A DNA stretch of 55,124 bases from Pseudomonadota bacterium (GCA_018821785.1 JAHJLI010000007.1:1-55124); one strand, 5' to 3'; shown: positions 1 to 9,455, counted from the stretch's first letter. The notes: generated by a model not told the origin, from the sequence alone. Numbers and translations: made by a program.

Positions 1-690
1 GTCATTGGCATTCTCCTTGGTTAAGGTTTTTTGTAAGACTTGTTGCTGCTGGTGAATACAACAATCTATTATGATATTGTAACGTCTACAGAAAAAAAAA
101 TGAACTTAATAATTCTCTAGCGAATAAATAATGCATTATTCAACTTACTCTATTACAATTTTTTTGGTCATAAGACCGACCTCTTACCGTAATACTGATC
201 CAACAAGCTGATGCCGGGAGCAGAATGTGCATTCAATTCTCAACCGTCCAACCTTTTTACTTGCATACTTTTACTGGAATGAGTATATTGCAAATCTTAA
301 TTCTTTTTAAGTAGAAGCACATTCCTTCAGGTTCTCCTCGTTAGTCTCTTTCTTTCCCTAGCGTCGCTCGTTGCCGTAGAAGTTCATGCTGTTTACTTAA
401 GCCAGAGGAGCAGCATGAGACCCTTAGATGGATACCCCTGTCGCACTTTTACAAAAACCGACAGCATCTCTCTTTTCTGTCTCAACCCCCTGGTCACATA
501 CGTCAATTTAAGCACAATTATCTTGTCAAAAAAATGCAATTTCACGGAGTTCAAGCGATATCCGACAGGACCGTCACCGGCCCTGCTTGCACTGATATAA
601 TGCCTAATACCGGCGGATCCCATTGGTATCCGCATTCTTGAGAGGCTTGGCAACGACCTGGCAGCTCACCACGAAGTACTTGGAGTATAA
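1..690. other. gene-free leader upstream of the helicase
   Basis: I see no convincing gene in these 690 bases. The open frames are short, lack ribosome binding sites and resemble no family. A 6-bp hairpin (GCGGAT with ATCCGC, 613-633) lies shortly before the helicase start. A long structured leader would fit a cold-regulated helicase mRNA, but I cannot place a promoter with confidence. Confidence 0.5.
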
Positions 691-1962
691 ATGAGTTTCA
701 ATGATTTTCAGTTTCACCCGACGATAGACGCCGGCATCACCGCCTGCGGCTACACAATCCCCACCCCGATCCAAAAAGAGGCTATCCCGCCGATCCTGGC
801 AGGCCGCGACATCCTTGGTCTGGCCCAGACCGGCACCGGCAAGACTGCTGCCTTTGTCCTCCCTCTGCTCGAGAGGCTGCTGACCGGACCCCGCAAGAAA
901 GTCAGGGCACTGATTGTAGCACCCACTCGAGAACTGGTCGAACAGATCCATGAAAATATCGGCAGAATGAGCCAGCAGACCGATCTGCACAGCATGGTCA
1001 TTTATGGCGGCGTAGGCAAAGGCATGCAGATCAAAACACTTCGTGCCGGCGTTGAGATTGTTGTCGCCTGTCCCGGTCGCCTGCTCGATCTGCTGAACGA
1101 TAAGGCTTTAACCCTCAGCGCCGTTGAAGTTCTTGTCCTGGACGAGGCTGACCACATGTTTGACAAGGGTTTTCTTCCGGATATCCGTCGAATCATCAGG
1201 CTAGTTCCAAGAAACCGCCAATCACTGGTTTTTTCCGCCACCATGCCTTTCGAGATTCGCCATCTGGCGGAAGAGATTCTTAAAAACCCGGTAACCGTGC
1301 AGATCAATCATACCCTGCCGGCCCCGACAATCTCCCATGGCCTCTTTCAGGTGGCAACAGACCAAAAGACCTCGTTGCTGAAGAACATCATCAAAGAGCG
1401 GGAAATGGCCAGCACCCTGGTTTTTACCCGCACCAAACATAAGGCTAAAAGCCTGGCTCTGCAGCTGGAGCGATCCGGCTTCAACGCCTCTTCGATACAG
1501 GGTAATCTTTCCCAACAAAAGAGACAGCAGGCCCTCGACGGTTTTCGCGACGGCACTTATAAAATTCTCGTTGCAACCGACATTGCCGCCCGCGGTATAG
1601 ATGTGACCGGCATTTCCCATGTCATCAATTACGACATGCCGGATACCGCCGAGACCTATACGCATCGGACCGGACGAACCGGTCGTGCCTCCCGTACCGG
1701 TCAGGCTTTAACCTTTGCCGGCCGTGAGGATGGCAAGATGATCGCCCTCATCGAGCGTAATCTCGGCAAAAAAATGGTCCGCGAGACAACTCCGGCTCTT
1801 GCCCCGTTGACGGAAGATGATCGCCGCGAGGAAAAACGTGAAATCTCACCCCGCCAGCAGGGACCACGGCCTAAGAAAACCGGCACTGCCGGACAAAGTA
1901 AAAGCCGCCGCGATAAGGCCTGTGCCTTTGATTTCGGCACCAGAAAAACGTATCAACGATAA
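691..1962 (+). CDS. DEAD-box ATP-dependent RNA helicase (RhlE-like)
   Basis: This 423-residue protein unwinds RNA duplexes with ATP in the cytoplasm, acting in RNA remodelling, ribosome assembly or decay. The helicase motifs are in order: Q-motif around residues 21-29, motif I AQTGTGKT (45-52), PTREL (79-83), DEAD (151-154), SAT (182-184), and HRTGRTGR near residue 325. A basic tail rich in Lys and Arg follows from about residue 370, as in RhlE-type helicases that bind RNA non-specifically. The ATG at 691 has a GGAG box a few bases upstream. The next gene encodes a cold-shock protein, which fits a role in low-temperature RNA metabolism. The RhlE versus CsdA/DeaD subfamily is not certain, but the short tail favours RhlE. 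Confidence 0.95.
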   Translation: MSFNDFQFHPTIDAGITACGYTIPTPIQKEAIPPILAGRDILGLAQTGTGKTAAFVLPLLERLLTGPRKKVRALIVAPTRELVEQIHENIGRMSQQTDLHSMVIYGGVGKGMQIKTLRAGVEIVVACPGRLLDLLNDKALTLSAVEVLVLDEADHMFDKGFLPDIRRIIRLVPRNRQSLVFSATMPFEIRHLAEEILKNPVTVQINHTLPAPTISHGLFQVATDQKTSLLKNIIKEREMASTLVFTRTKHKAKSLALQLERSGFNASSIQGNLSQQKRQQALDGFRDGTYKILVATDIAARGIDVTGISHVINYDMPDTAETYTHRTGRTGRASRTGQALTFAGREDGKMIALIERNLGKKMVRETTPALAPLTEDDRREEKREISPRQQGPRPKKTGTAGQSKSRRDKACAFDFGTRKTYQR

Positions 1963-1964
1963 AT

Positions 1965-2036
1965 AGCCCCGGTAAACGGGATACGTACCTTCACGAAATT
2001 CGTTTACAAAAAATAAGGAACGAATTTCTAAGGTAC
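1965..2036 (-). repeat. dispersed hairpin repeat, copy A
   Basis: This 72-base element starts 3 bases after the helicase stop codon. It has a small GC hairpin (CCCGG..ACGGG) followed by a long AT-rich hairpin closed by GTACCTT (1985-1991) and AAGGTAC (2030-2036), with inner arms GAAATTCGTT and AACGAATTTC. It is an inverted, nearly identical partner of the copy at 2427-2496, and related copies lie at 9501-9569 and 34328-34402. It may act as a 3'-end stabiliser or terminator for the helicase mRNA. Confidence 0.85.
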
Positions 2037-2040
2037 TAAT

Positions 2041-2137
2041 AGATTTTGTCTGGATTCCCAGACTTTCAGTCGAAGTGTCAAGTGATGTTTCGACTACATT
2101 ACAAAGGGGTAAAACCCGAACAAAGGAGTAGTACAAG
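2041..2137 (+). promoter_or_regulatory. structured 5' leader of the cold-shock gene
   Basis: Two short stem-loops can be drawn here: GTCTGG with CCAGAC, and AGTCGAA with TTCGACT. They are followed by a strong AAGGAG ribosome binding site (2123-2128) before the ATG at 2138. Long folded leaders that change shape with temperature are known for cspA mRNAs. Whether this leader does so is inference. Confidence 0.45.
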
Positions 2138-2338
2138 ATGGCTCAAGGTACAGTAAAATGGTTTAACGATGCAAAAGGATTTGGTTTTATTGAGCAGGAC
2201 GGCGGCAAGGATATCTTTGTCCATCATACTGCAATTCAGGCCCAGGGCTTCAAATCCCTGGAGGAAGGTGCTCGTGTGACCTTCGAGGTTGTTGACGGCC
2301 CCAAAGGTCCGGCAGCATCCAATGTTGTTCAGCAGTAG
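2138..2338 (+). CDS. cold-shock protein, CspA family
   Basis: This 66-residue single cold-shock domain protein binds single-stranded RNA and DNA and acts as an RNA chaperone in the cytoplasm. Both nucleic-acid-binding motifs are present: RNP1 KGFGFI (residues 15-20) and RNP2 DIFVHH (about 27-32). The start [10 protein letters not shown] is typical of the family, and the length is standard. AAGGAG lies 10 bases before the ATG, and an intrinsic terminator follows 22 bases after the stop. Inverted copies of a hairpin repeat flank the gene on both sides, which is unusual. Confidence 0.97.
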   Translation: MAQGTVKWFNDAKGFGFIEQDGGKDIFVHHTAIQAQGFKSLEEGARVTFEVVDGPKGPAASNVVQQ

Positions 2339-2359
2339 TAATTTATCTCAGTCGGCTGG

Positions 2360-2389
2360 AAAAGACCTCGCAGACCGCGGGGTCTTTTT
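2360..2389 (+). terminator. intrinsic terminator after the cold-shock gene
   Basis: The sequence AAAGACC, a short loop, then GGTCTTTTT forms a hairpin followed by a T-run, the standard Rho-independent layout. Confidence 0.85.
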
Positions 2390-2426
2390 GTATCAGCCTC
2401 AAACACTGAGAGTTTTACCAATGCCC

Positions 2427-2496
2427 CCTTTAGAAATTCGTTTCTTGTTTTTTATAAACGAATTTCGTGAAGGTACGTATCCCGTTTACCGGGGTT
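2427..2496 (+). repeat. dispersed hairpin repeat, copy B
   Basis: This is the same element as 1965-2036 in the opposite direction, almost identical over about 45 bases, including the GAAATTCGTTT/AAACGAATTTC arms and the trailing CCCG..CGGGG block. Together the two copies form long inverted repeats around the cold-shock gene. The left closing arm (GTACCTT) is degraded here. Confidence 0.85.
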
Positions 2497-2576
2497 AGAG
2501 GAAAGAACGTGTAATTTTTCTGAGTGATCCAATACTCATGTTGCGATCCAACATGGGCAAGCAAAAGGAGATGATC

Positions 2577-2726
2577 TTGGCGAAACCTAACTATTCATTT
2601 GAAAAGCGTCAAAAAGAACTGGCAAAGAAAAAGAAGAAAGAAGAAAAAAGGCAGCAAAAGCAGGAAAAGCTGAAAAATCCTGACGAAGATAAGGGAAACT
2701 CTGGTCTTCCTGAAGAGTTGTCGTAA
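2577..2726 (+). CDS. small lysine-rich protein of unknown function
   Basis: This is a 49-residue, very basic, probably helical or disordered protein that begins AKPNYSFEKRQKELAKKKKK after the initiator. I choose the TTG at 2577 because a strong AAAAGGAG box (2563-2570) sits exactly 6 bases upstream; the ATG at 2571 directly abuts that box and the ATG at 2538 has none. Short proteins with this motif recur in many proteobacteria as uncharacterised genes. The Lys/Arg/Glu-rich stretch suggests contact with nucleic acid or ribosomes, but no function is established. Position next to helicase and cold-shock genes fits RNA-related work. Confidence 0.75.
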   Translation: MAKPNYSFEKRQKELAKKKKKEEKRQQKQEKLKNPDEDKGNSGLPEELS

Positions 2727-2798
2727 TTCCACATTTTCATCAGCGAATTCACACTATGCCATGGGGACATCCTGGTGGCTTTTTATGAGGATACAACC

Positions 2799-4433
2799 AT
2801 GATTACCGCATCCAATATTGCTCTCTCCTATGGCAAGAGAATCATCTTTCAAGATGTCAATATCAAGTTCACACCCGGCAACTGCTACGGATTGATCGGC
2901 GCCAACGGTGCCGGTAAATCAACTTTTTTGAAGATCCTGGCGGGACAACTTGAGCCTGATCGGGGCGAAATTTTCAAAGGACCACGGGAACGCATCGCGG
3001 TACTCAGCCAGGACCAGTTCGCCTTCGACGAGCATTCGATTATTAATACCGTGCTCATGGGCCATAAAAAGCTCTTCAAGGTGATGGCCGAACGTGAGGC
3101 AATCTATGCCAAGTCCGATTTTACCGAAGAAGATGGCATTCGCTCGGCGGAACTTGAAGCCAAGTTTGGCGAGATGAACGGCTACGAGGCGGAAGCGGAG
3201 GCGGCAATACTCCTCAAAGGCCTCGGTATTCCCGAAGAAATCCGCGATCACAAGATGAAGGAGCTCGACGGTGGCGATAAGGTGCGGGTCCTGCTGGCCC
3301 AGGCCCTCTTTGGCAATCCGGATATTCTCCTGCTCGATGAACCTACCAACCAACTCGACTTGGCGACCATCACCTGGCTTGAAGAGTTTCTATCCCGTTT
3401 TCAAAATACGGTCATCATCGTCTCCCATGACCGGCATTTTCTCAATCAAGTCTGCACTCATATGGCGGATATAGATTTTGGCAAAATCACCGTGTATGTC
3501 GGCAACTATGACTTCTGGTACGAAGCAAGCCAACTCCATTTTCATCAGAAAGAGACCGAGAGCAAAAAGGCCAAGGCAAAAGCTGAAGAGCTCAAGGAGT
3601 TCATTCGTCGCTTCAGCTCCAACGCCTCCAAGGCCAAACAGGCGACTTCCAGAAAAAAACTGCTTGAGAAGCTTACCATCGAACAAATGCCCTGTTCCTC
3701 TCGCAAGTATCCCTATATCAGCTTCAAGCCGGAACGACCATGCGGCGATATCATTCTCGAAATCAATGGACTCAGTAAGAAGATTGATGGGGTTTCTTTG
3801 TTTCAGGACCTCAACCTTACCGTTAACAAAGGCGACAAAATCGCCTTTATAGGGTCCAACAGCCTGGCCAAGACAACCTTGTTTCAGATCCTGGCCGGAG
3901 AGATTGAACCTGATGCCGGAAGTTTCCGCTGGGGGGTGACCATGAAAAATTCTTACTTCCCCAAGGAAAATGGCCAGTACTTCAATAGTCAGGAACTCGA
4001 CTTGATCGGCTGGCTTCGTCAGTATGCACCAGTCAAAGAAACTGAGAGTTTTATTCGCGGATTCCTTGGTAAAATGCTTTTTTCCGGGGAAGAGGCTACG
4101 AAAAAAACGTCTGTCCTTTCCGGTGGTGAACGAGTTCGCTGCATGCTCTCGAAAATGATGCTCGCCGACGCCAACGCCTTAATCCTTGACGAACCCACCA
4201 ACCATCTTGACCTTGAGTCAATCACCGCCTTGAACAATGGGCTGATTGCCTTCTCGGAGATTGTCCTCTTCGCTTCCCATGACCACCAGTTTGTCTCGAC
4301 TGTTGCCAATCGGATTGTCGAAATAACAGCAGACGGCATTATTGATGTGATGATGAGCTTCGACGAATATCTGGCGGAAAAAGAAGCGAGTCAAAATGGG
4401 GAGACTGAATATCTGACCAGAAAAGCCGCCTGA
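2799..4433 (+). CDS. ABC-F family ATPase (YbiT-like)
   Basis: This 544-residue soluble protein has two ABC ATPase domains and no membrane segments. ABC-F proteins bind the ribosome near the E site and help it during stalling or antibiotic stress. Domain 1 has Walker A GANGAGKS (34-41) and Walker B with DEPTNQLD (about 181-188). A charged linker follows (about 250-310), then domain 2 with LSGGERVR near residue 440 and DEPTNHLD near 463. The opening MITASNIALSYGKR resembles YbiT. I prefer the ATG at 2799 (GAGG box 8 bases upstream) to an earlier GTG. The second Walker A reads GSNSLAKT instead of GxxGxGKT, and the first signature is LDGGDKVR, so catalysis may be asymmetric. Confidence 0.93.
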   Translation: MITASNIALSYGKRIIFQDVNIKFTPGNCYGLIGANGAGKSTFLKILAGQLEPDRGEIFKGPRERIAVLSQDQFAFDEHSIINTVLMGHKKLFKVMAEREAIYAKSDFTEEDGIRSAELEAKFGEMNGYEAEAEAAILLKGLGIPEEIRDHKMKELDGGDKVRVLLAQALFGNPDILLLDEPTNQLDLATITWLEEFLSRFQNTVIIVSHDRHFLNQVCTHMADIDFGKITVYVGNYDFWYEASQLHFHQKETESKKAKAKAEELKEFIRRFSSNASKAKQATSRKKLLEKLTIEQMPCSSRKYPYISFKPERPCGDIILEINGLSKKIDGVSLFQDLNLTVNKGDKIAFIGSNSLAKTTLFQILAGEIEPDAGSFRWGVTMKNSYFPKENGQYFNSQELDLIGWLRQYAPVKETESFIRGFLGKMLFSGEEATKKTSVLSGGERVRCMLSKMMLADANALILDEPTNHLDLESITALNNGLIAFSEIVLFASHDHQFVSTVANRIVEITADGIIDVMMSFDEYLAEKEASQNGETEYLTRKAA

Positions 4434-4882
4434 GAGACCCTGGCAAAGAACTGACACCCCGGGGAGAAAGACGCTGTTTCGGTTGTCTTTTGAGGGGGGG
4501 CAGGTCCCTGCGCACCAGGAAATTATTGATCTTGCCATCCAATGCCTTTTTTCCAATGGCCTTGAGAACAGCGCAAGACGCAATAAAACTCGCTTCAAGC
4601 CAATGAGCCTTTTCAACGGATTTCCCCCAATCCCCCAAAAAGCCGTTTTTCCTTAGCAGCAACCCGCAAACATCCCGCCCTTCCCCACCACATTTGTCAT
4701 TGCTCGCCTGTGTGAAAATAACCGCTTGATATATGTTATAAAAACATCTAACCTATGAGAGGCTGCATGGCAGGCAATTTGTTGTAACTCTCAGCAAATC
4801 GCAACTCTCACAGTAAGTCCCTGTCCGGAAATCTTTTACCCTACTCTACTGAATCCGGACACTCCACCATCAGGAGGTTCAG
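4434..4882. other. intergenic region without a gene
   Basis: I see no supported gene in these 449 bases. A plausible AT-rich promoter element (TATATGTTATAA, about 4731-4742) precedes the plus-strand kinase-like gene, whose AGGAGG box ends the region. Confidence 0.45.
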
Positions 4883-5677
4883 ATGCCAATTATCACAATA
4901 TCACGAGGAAGCTACCACCACGGCAAATCAATCGCCGAGAAACTCGCAAAAAAATTAGGGTACCAATGCTTTTCCCGAGACCAGATCCTTCAAGATCTTG
5001 ATGAATTTCAGCTTCCTGAAATCAAAATGGTCCGGTGCCTGCATGATGCCTTTTCCGCCCTGGATCGTATGCCCCACGGGAAAAAGCGATTCTCTACTAC
5101 CATACGCTCCGCCATCCTGCAGATTTTTCAAGAGGGCAATGTCGTCTACCACGGACTCTTTGCCCACCATTTTGTACGTGACATCTCCCATGTGCTGAAG
5201 ATTCGAATCATTGCCGACACAGCCAACCGGGTGGCCGATGAAATGACCCGCGAGAATATCTCTCTTGAACAGGCCCACAGCATCCTCAAAAAAGATGATG
5301 AAGAAAGGCGTAAATGGGGCATGTTTCTGTACGGCATTGATGTCATGGACCCGGAAACCTATAACCTCATCATCCGCATCGGCCACCTCTCTGAGGACGA
5401 CGCCGTTGATATTATAGCCAGTGCCTCCAGCCTTCCCTCCTTCCAGGAAACCCCCGAGTCAAAAGCGGCTCTAGTTGATTCGGCAATGGAGGCTCTCGTT
5501 AGTCGAAAACTGTTCGATTTTCCTCTTGCAGCGGTGGTTGCCATAAATGGCCAACTGACCATTTCCCTCAAAGTTCCTGAAGGACAGAAGGAGATTATCC
5601 GGGAACGTATTGACCACATGTTGCTCACGGTACCGAGCCTTACACAATATACCTTGCAATTTGAACCATATTATTGA
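4883..5677 (+). CDS. cytidylate-kinase-like protein
   Basis: This 264-residue protein has the fold signature of the cytidylate-kinase-like family: MPIITISRGSYHHGKSIAEK, a degenerate P-loop with the usual SxGS..GKxIAE pattern, then an FSRDQIL segment and Arg-rich lid sequences around residues 85-165. The C-terminal 70 residues (from about 195) form a separate small domain of unknown role. Members of this family are often near signalling genes and their substrate is mostly unproven. An AGGAGG box precedes the ATG. The stop codon overlaps the start of the membrane receptor gene (TGATG), so the two are translationally coupled and probably act together. Confidence 0.75.
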   Translation: MPIITISRGSYHHGKSIAEKLAKKLGYQCFSRDQILQDLDEFQLPEIKMVRCLHDAFSALDRMPHGKKRFSTTIRSAILQIFQEGNVVYHGLFAHHFVRDISHVLKIRIIADTANRVADEMTRENISLEQAHSILKKDDEERRKWGMFLYGIDVMDPETYNLIIRIGHLSEDDAVDIIASASSLPSFQETPESKAALVDSAMEALVSRKLFDFPLAAVVAINGQLTISLKVPEGQKEIIRERIDHMLLTVPSLTQYTLQFEPYY

Positions 5678-8163
5678 TGCTGAAGATGATGGAAAAACAA
5701 CAATTGGTAAAGATGGTCCTCAGTTTTGTCTTGCCGCCGGCACTTGTGATTCTGCTGTTTACCGGTGCAATCAGTTTCTACATTGTCCCATCGACTGAAG
5801 ACGCCTTGATGCAAAAAAAGAAAGACACCGTTCGTGCAATTGTCGTTTCAGCGACATCGATTCTGGAAAAACATGCCCAGATGGAGAGCGCAGGATTGGT
5901 CAGCCTTGAAAAGGCCCAAGAGCTTGCCTTGACTGAAATGCGCGCCTTGCGCTACGGCGCAGATAATCAGGAATATGTCTGGATAACCGACCAGAAACCG
6001 ATGATGCTGATGCACCCCTTCTATCCAGAGATGGAAGGAACTATGTTGGACAAATATGCTGATTCGCGGGGCGATATATTCTTTAACCGGTCGGTGGCTA
6101 TTACCAGGCAGAATGGTGAGGGTTATATCAATTACATGTGGTCGAAGGGACGTAATGTCGAAGAAGTTGTCCCTAAACTCTCTTATGTTAAACTTTTGAA
6201 ACCCTGGGGATGGATCGTAGGCAGTGGTATATATCTTGACGATGTGCAACGAGAAATCCGCGCCTTCACATTGCAGTTGCTGATGATTTCAGGTTTGATT
6301 GGAATCGTCGTCTTACTTCTGCTCTTGTTTGTTGTGCACCGGGGCTGGAAGAGTGAAACGGGAAGGTATCTGGCCGAGGAAGAGCTGATCCGTTCCCGAG
6401 AACGATATCAGGCCCTGGCTCATGCTTCTGATGAAATGATTATCCTTGTAATAGCAGGGGTTGTGGCCGGTGCTAACAGAAAAGCCTGCGAAAACCTCGA
6501 ACTGAAGGAAGGTGAGCTGATTGGTCGGAACTTCGTGGACCTGATTGCAGGCGATTCGAAGCAGACGACTCTTCTTTCGATGGAAGCTGGAGGCGAAGCT
6601 ACCCAGATAGAGGTGGTGTTCCGTGGAAAATCATCAGACCATCGACTCATGCTTTCGGCAGAACACGCTACTGTCCACGATCGACCTGCCATTCTTTATA
6701 CTGGCCGCTCCCTGCGCCGGCCTGATCAAAAGGAAACCGTCCCAATTATCCGGTATCTTTTAATGCAAAGCGGCTTTGGCATCGTCTTGTTAGATTCCCC
6801 CCAAAACGGCAAGATTGTTTTTGCCGACCAGACTGCGGTATCCTTGTTGGCTGGAAGTGGTACGCAATCCTTGGCTGGAAAATCCTTGAATAGCCTGGTA
6901 CGTGAGGCCGACTGGCAAAGAATGCTGCTGCAATTGACGGAGGATAAGCGAGTTGACAGAGTACACATTACAAAAAAAGGCCGGAATACTCAGAAGATTT
7001 TAGCCTGGGCAACAATTGTCGATGAGGAAATGGCAGCGAAAGGACAGGTGGCAATGGTTATACTCGACGACAGCCTGGCAGAAACTGCCCGCCAGACGGT
7101 GGAAGACCTTTTAGCGGCCGCCATTTCACCAGAGCGACTCCTGCCCGGAAACAATTTCCTAGAAAAAGAAACCCTGACTTCTACCGAAGAGCAGCACTTT
7201 CTCCAGGCCGCAACTGTTGTGCGTGTGGCTTTAAAGACTGGCCTGCATGCTGAAAAAGCCACGAGGATAGCTGCCCGTGCCATCGACAACATCTTTCAAG
7301 CGGGGGTTGCTCAGGCTGTTGACACACTAGGGAGTCCACCATGCCCCTTTGCCTTCCTCGTCTTAGGCAGCATCGGCCGGCAAGAGCCAACGATGAATCC
7401 TGATCAAGATACGGCAATTATCTACAAAACCGGAGATGGCAGCGATCAGCGGGAGGACTACTTTCGCAAATTTGGTGTTTGTGTAACCGCATTCGCCGCT
7501 ACGGCTGGCCTTCCACCATGTGATGCAGGCAACAGCGCGGAAAACCCCGACTGGTGTTTAAGCGAGGCCGCCTGGCACAGGTTGTTTACCACATGGATTA
7601 ATGACAGCTTACCTGAGGATTTGTTGAAGGTGAACATTTTCTTTGACCTCCGCACTGTGGCCGGAGACGATGCATTTGCTCGTCGGCTGCAGCAGCAGAT
7701 CTTTAAAGAAGTCACGGCTAGACCGATTTTCCTCTATTATCTGGCGCAGAGTACCCTTGATTTTCGTTTACCGTCGGATCTCCTTGGACGGCTGCGAGCG
7801 GAGGGCCCCGGAGCAAACAGCATCAATATTAAAGGCACAATGCTGCATTTTGTCAATTTTATCCGCATCTACGCACTGCAACGCGGTATTGCTGAAACAA
7901 ACACCATCGACAGACTTAAAGCACTTGCTGCCGGAGAGTATCTGCCCCATGATATATTACAGGATACGCTTAACGCATGGAAATTCTTACTGCAGATAAG
8001 ATTCAATAACCAGATTGAAGCGCAGGAAAAAAATTTCTCTCATCAAAATATTATACTCCTCGACGAACTCGACTCCTGGAACACGACAATGCTGAAGATG
8101 GCCGCAGGTCATGTCAGCAATCTACAACGCCGCTTGTCCAAGGACTTTGTGCAAAGAATCTGA
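5677..8163 (+). CDS. membrane receptor: Cache-PAS-DUF294 nucleotidyltransferase-like protein
   Basis: This is an 828-residue multidomain protein. A membrane segment (about 12-34) is followed by a periplasmic single Cache domain (to about 200, with YVWITD and the closing WGWIVGSGIYLDDV), a second membrane segment (about 208-230), two PAS-like regions (about 245-470), and a C-terminal DUF294-type module. The latter has GSIGRQEPTMNPDQD near residue 564, the GSxGRxE..DxD pattern of GlnD-like nucleotidyltransferases, followed by the helical DUF294 C-terminal domain. It probably senses a small extracellular ligand and controls nucleotidyl transfer. I choose ATG 5677, overlapping the upstream TGA by one base; ATGs at 5686 and 5689 are alternatives. 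No kinase or GGDEF output is present. Confidence 0.85.
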   Translation: MLKMMEKQQLVKMVLSFVLPPALVILLFTGAISFYIVPSTEDALMQKKKDTVRAIVVSATSILEKHAQMESAGLVSLEKAQELALTEMRALRYGADNQEYVWITDQKPMMLMHPFYPEMEGTMLDKYADSRGDIFFNRSVAITRQNGEGYINYMWSKGRNVEEVVPKLSYVKLLKPWGWIVGSGIYLDDVQREIRAFTLQLLMISGLIGIVVLLLLLFVVHRGWKSETGRYLAEEELIRSRERYQALAHASDEMIILVIAGVVAGANRKACENLELKEGELIGRNFVDLIAGDSKQTTLLSMEAGGEATQIEVVFRGKSSDHRLMLSAEHATVHDRPAILYTGRSLRRPDQKETVPIIRYLLMQSGFGIVLLDSPQNGKIVFADQTAVSLLAGSGTQSLAGKSLNSLVREADWQRMLLQLTEDKRVDRVHITKKGRNTQKILAWATIVDEEMAAKGQVAMVILDDSLAETARQTVEDLLAAAISPERLLPGNNFLEKETLTSTEEQHFLQAATVVRVALKTGLHAEKATRIAARAIDNIFQAGVAQAVDTLGSPPCPFAFLVLGSIGRQEPTMNPDQDTAIIYKTGDGSDQREDYFRKFGVCVTAFAATAGLPPCDAGNSAENPDWCLSEAAWHRLFTTWINDSLPEDLLKVNIFFDLRTVAGDDAFARRLQQQIFKEVTARPIFLYYLAQSTLDFRLPSDLLGRLRAEGPGANSINIKGTMLHFVNFIRIYALQRGIAETNTIDRLKALAAGEYLPHDILQDTLNAWKFLLQIRFNNQIEAQEKNFSHQNIILLDELDSWNTTMLKMAAGHVSNLQRRLSKDFVQRI

Positions 8164-8411
8164 AGACATCCTGGTCAAAAAATCCTGCCGAAAATCAATC
8201 ATCTCACGTGCATGTTTAAAATATTTGTTATAATTATACTGTTCCAGTCAACCATTAATACCAAACCAAGGTCATAACTCATTTTTTTCTTTTCGCCAAT
8301 AACCCACCATTTTTCAATGAAGCTCTTTGCTTTCCAAGCAACAACTATGATTAAATAGAAGTGAATGACATCGTGTTTCGAAGTATTATTTGACCAGTGA
8401 AGGAATATACC

Positions 8412-9455
8412 ATGGCCAAAACACATGAACGACAGAGGATACTCATTGTCGACGACGAGAGACAGATTCGGGGTGTTATCGCAGCCATCGTTGAAATGGA
8501 GGGCTATTTCTACAGCTTAGCGGAAGATGCGGAATCGGCACTGGAAATACTCGCTCAGCAACACATCGATTTACTCATCAGCGACATTAACATGAAAGCC
8601 ATGTCGGGTTTGGACTTGCTTGGCATTACAACACGTCGCTATCCAGATCTTGCAGTCATCATGGTAACCGGCGTCGATGACCGTGAAACAGCCATCGAGA
8701 CACTGCACATGGGCGCCTATGGGTACGTAACCAAGCCCTTTCAATCGAACGAACTGATCATCAATATCGCCAATGCCCTGCGGCGCAGACAACTGGAAAT
8801 AGAAAACCGCAGACATCGTGAGGAACTCGAGATTCTCGTTGAGGAGCGTACCAGGGAGCTTTTCAAGTCGAGGGAGGAGTCCATCCATATCCTCTCCAAA
8901 GCGGCTGAATTCCGAGATAATGAAACCGCGAAGCATACCATCAGAATGGGCCATTATTCTGAGCAATTGGCCAGATTTTGTGAACTTCCGGAATCGTTTT
9001 GCCAGAGAATTAAAAACGCCGCTCCCTTGCATGATGTTGGCAAAATAGGCATTTCAGATACTATTTTACTAAAACCGGGCAAGCTCACCGTTGAAGAATT
9101 CGCAATCATGAAAACTCATTGCGAGATCGGCTTTCGGATTCTCTCTGAATCCACTTCAGACATCCTCAGCCTTGGAGCCGAGATCGCCCTCAATCATCAT
9201 GAAAAGTATGACGGCAGCGGCTATCCTCGGGGGCTATCCGGTGAAAATATCCCGATTACCGGCCGCATAGGAGCAATCTGCGATGTCTTCGACGCCCTCA
9301 CCACCGAACGGGTTTACAAGAAGGCCATCCCTTCCGACCAGGCTTTTCTCATCATGAGTGAGGGTCGGAGCACACACTTTGACCCTCGCATCATTGATCA
9401 TTTTTTACGTAATTTCAAATTGTTCGCTGAAATCCGTAGCCACTTTTCCGATTAG
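8412..9455 (+). CDS. response regulator with HD-GYP phosphodiesterase domain (RpfG-like)
   Basis: This 347-residue cytoplasmic protein has a receiver domain (about 9-125; acidic pocket VDDE, phosphoacceptor Asp in SDINM near residue 57, KPF near 107), a coiled-coil linker, and an HD-GYP domain. The HD-GYP part keeps HDVGKIG near residue 207, HHEKYDGSGYPRGL near 263 and DVFDALTTER, the hallmarks of active cyclic-di-GMP phosphodiesterases. I place the start at ATG 8412, with AAGGA 7 bases upstream, rather than the GTG at 8397. The gene lies 248 bases after the Cache receptor and converges on a histidine-kinase hybrid, so its cognate kinase is uncertain. Confidence 0.93.
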   Translation: MAKTHERQRILIVDDERQIRGVIAAIVEMEGYFYSLAEDAESALEILAQQHIDLLISDINMKAMSGLDLLGITTRRYPDLAVIMVTGVDDRETAIETLHMGAYGYVTKPFQSNELIINIANALRRRQLEIENRRHREELEILVEERTRELFKSREESIHILSKAAEFRDNETAKHTIRMGHYSEQLARFCELPESFCQRIKNAAPLHDVGKIGISDTILLKPGKLTVEEFAIMKTHCEIGFRILSESTSDILSLGAEIALNHHEKYDGSGYPRGLSGENIPITGRIGAICDVFDALTTERVYKKAIPSDQAFLIMSEGRSTHFDPRIIDHFLRNFKLFAEIRSHFSD

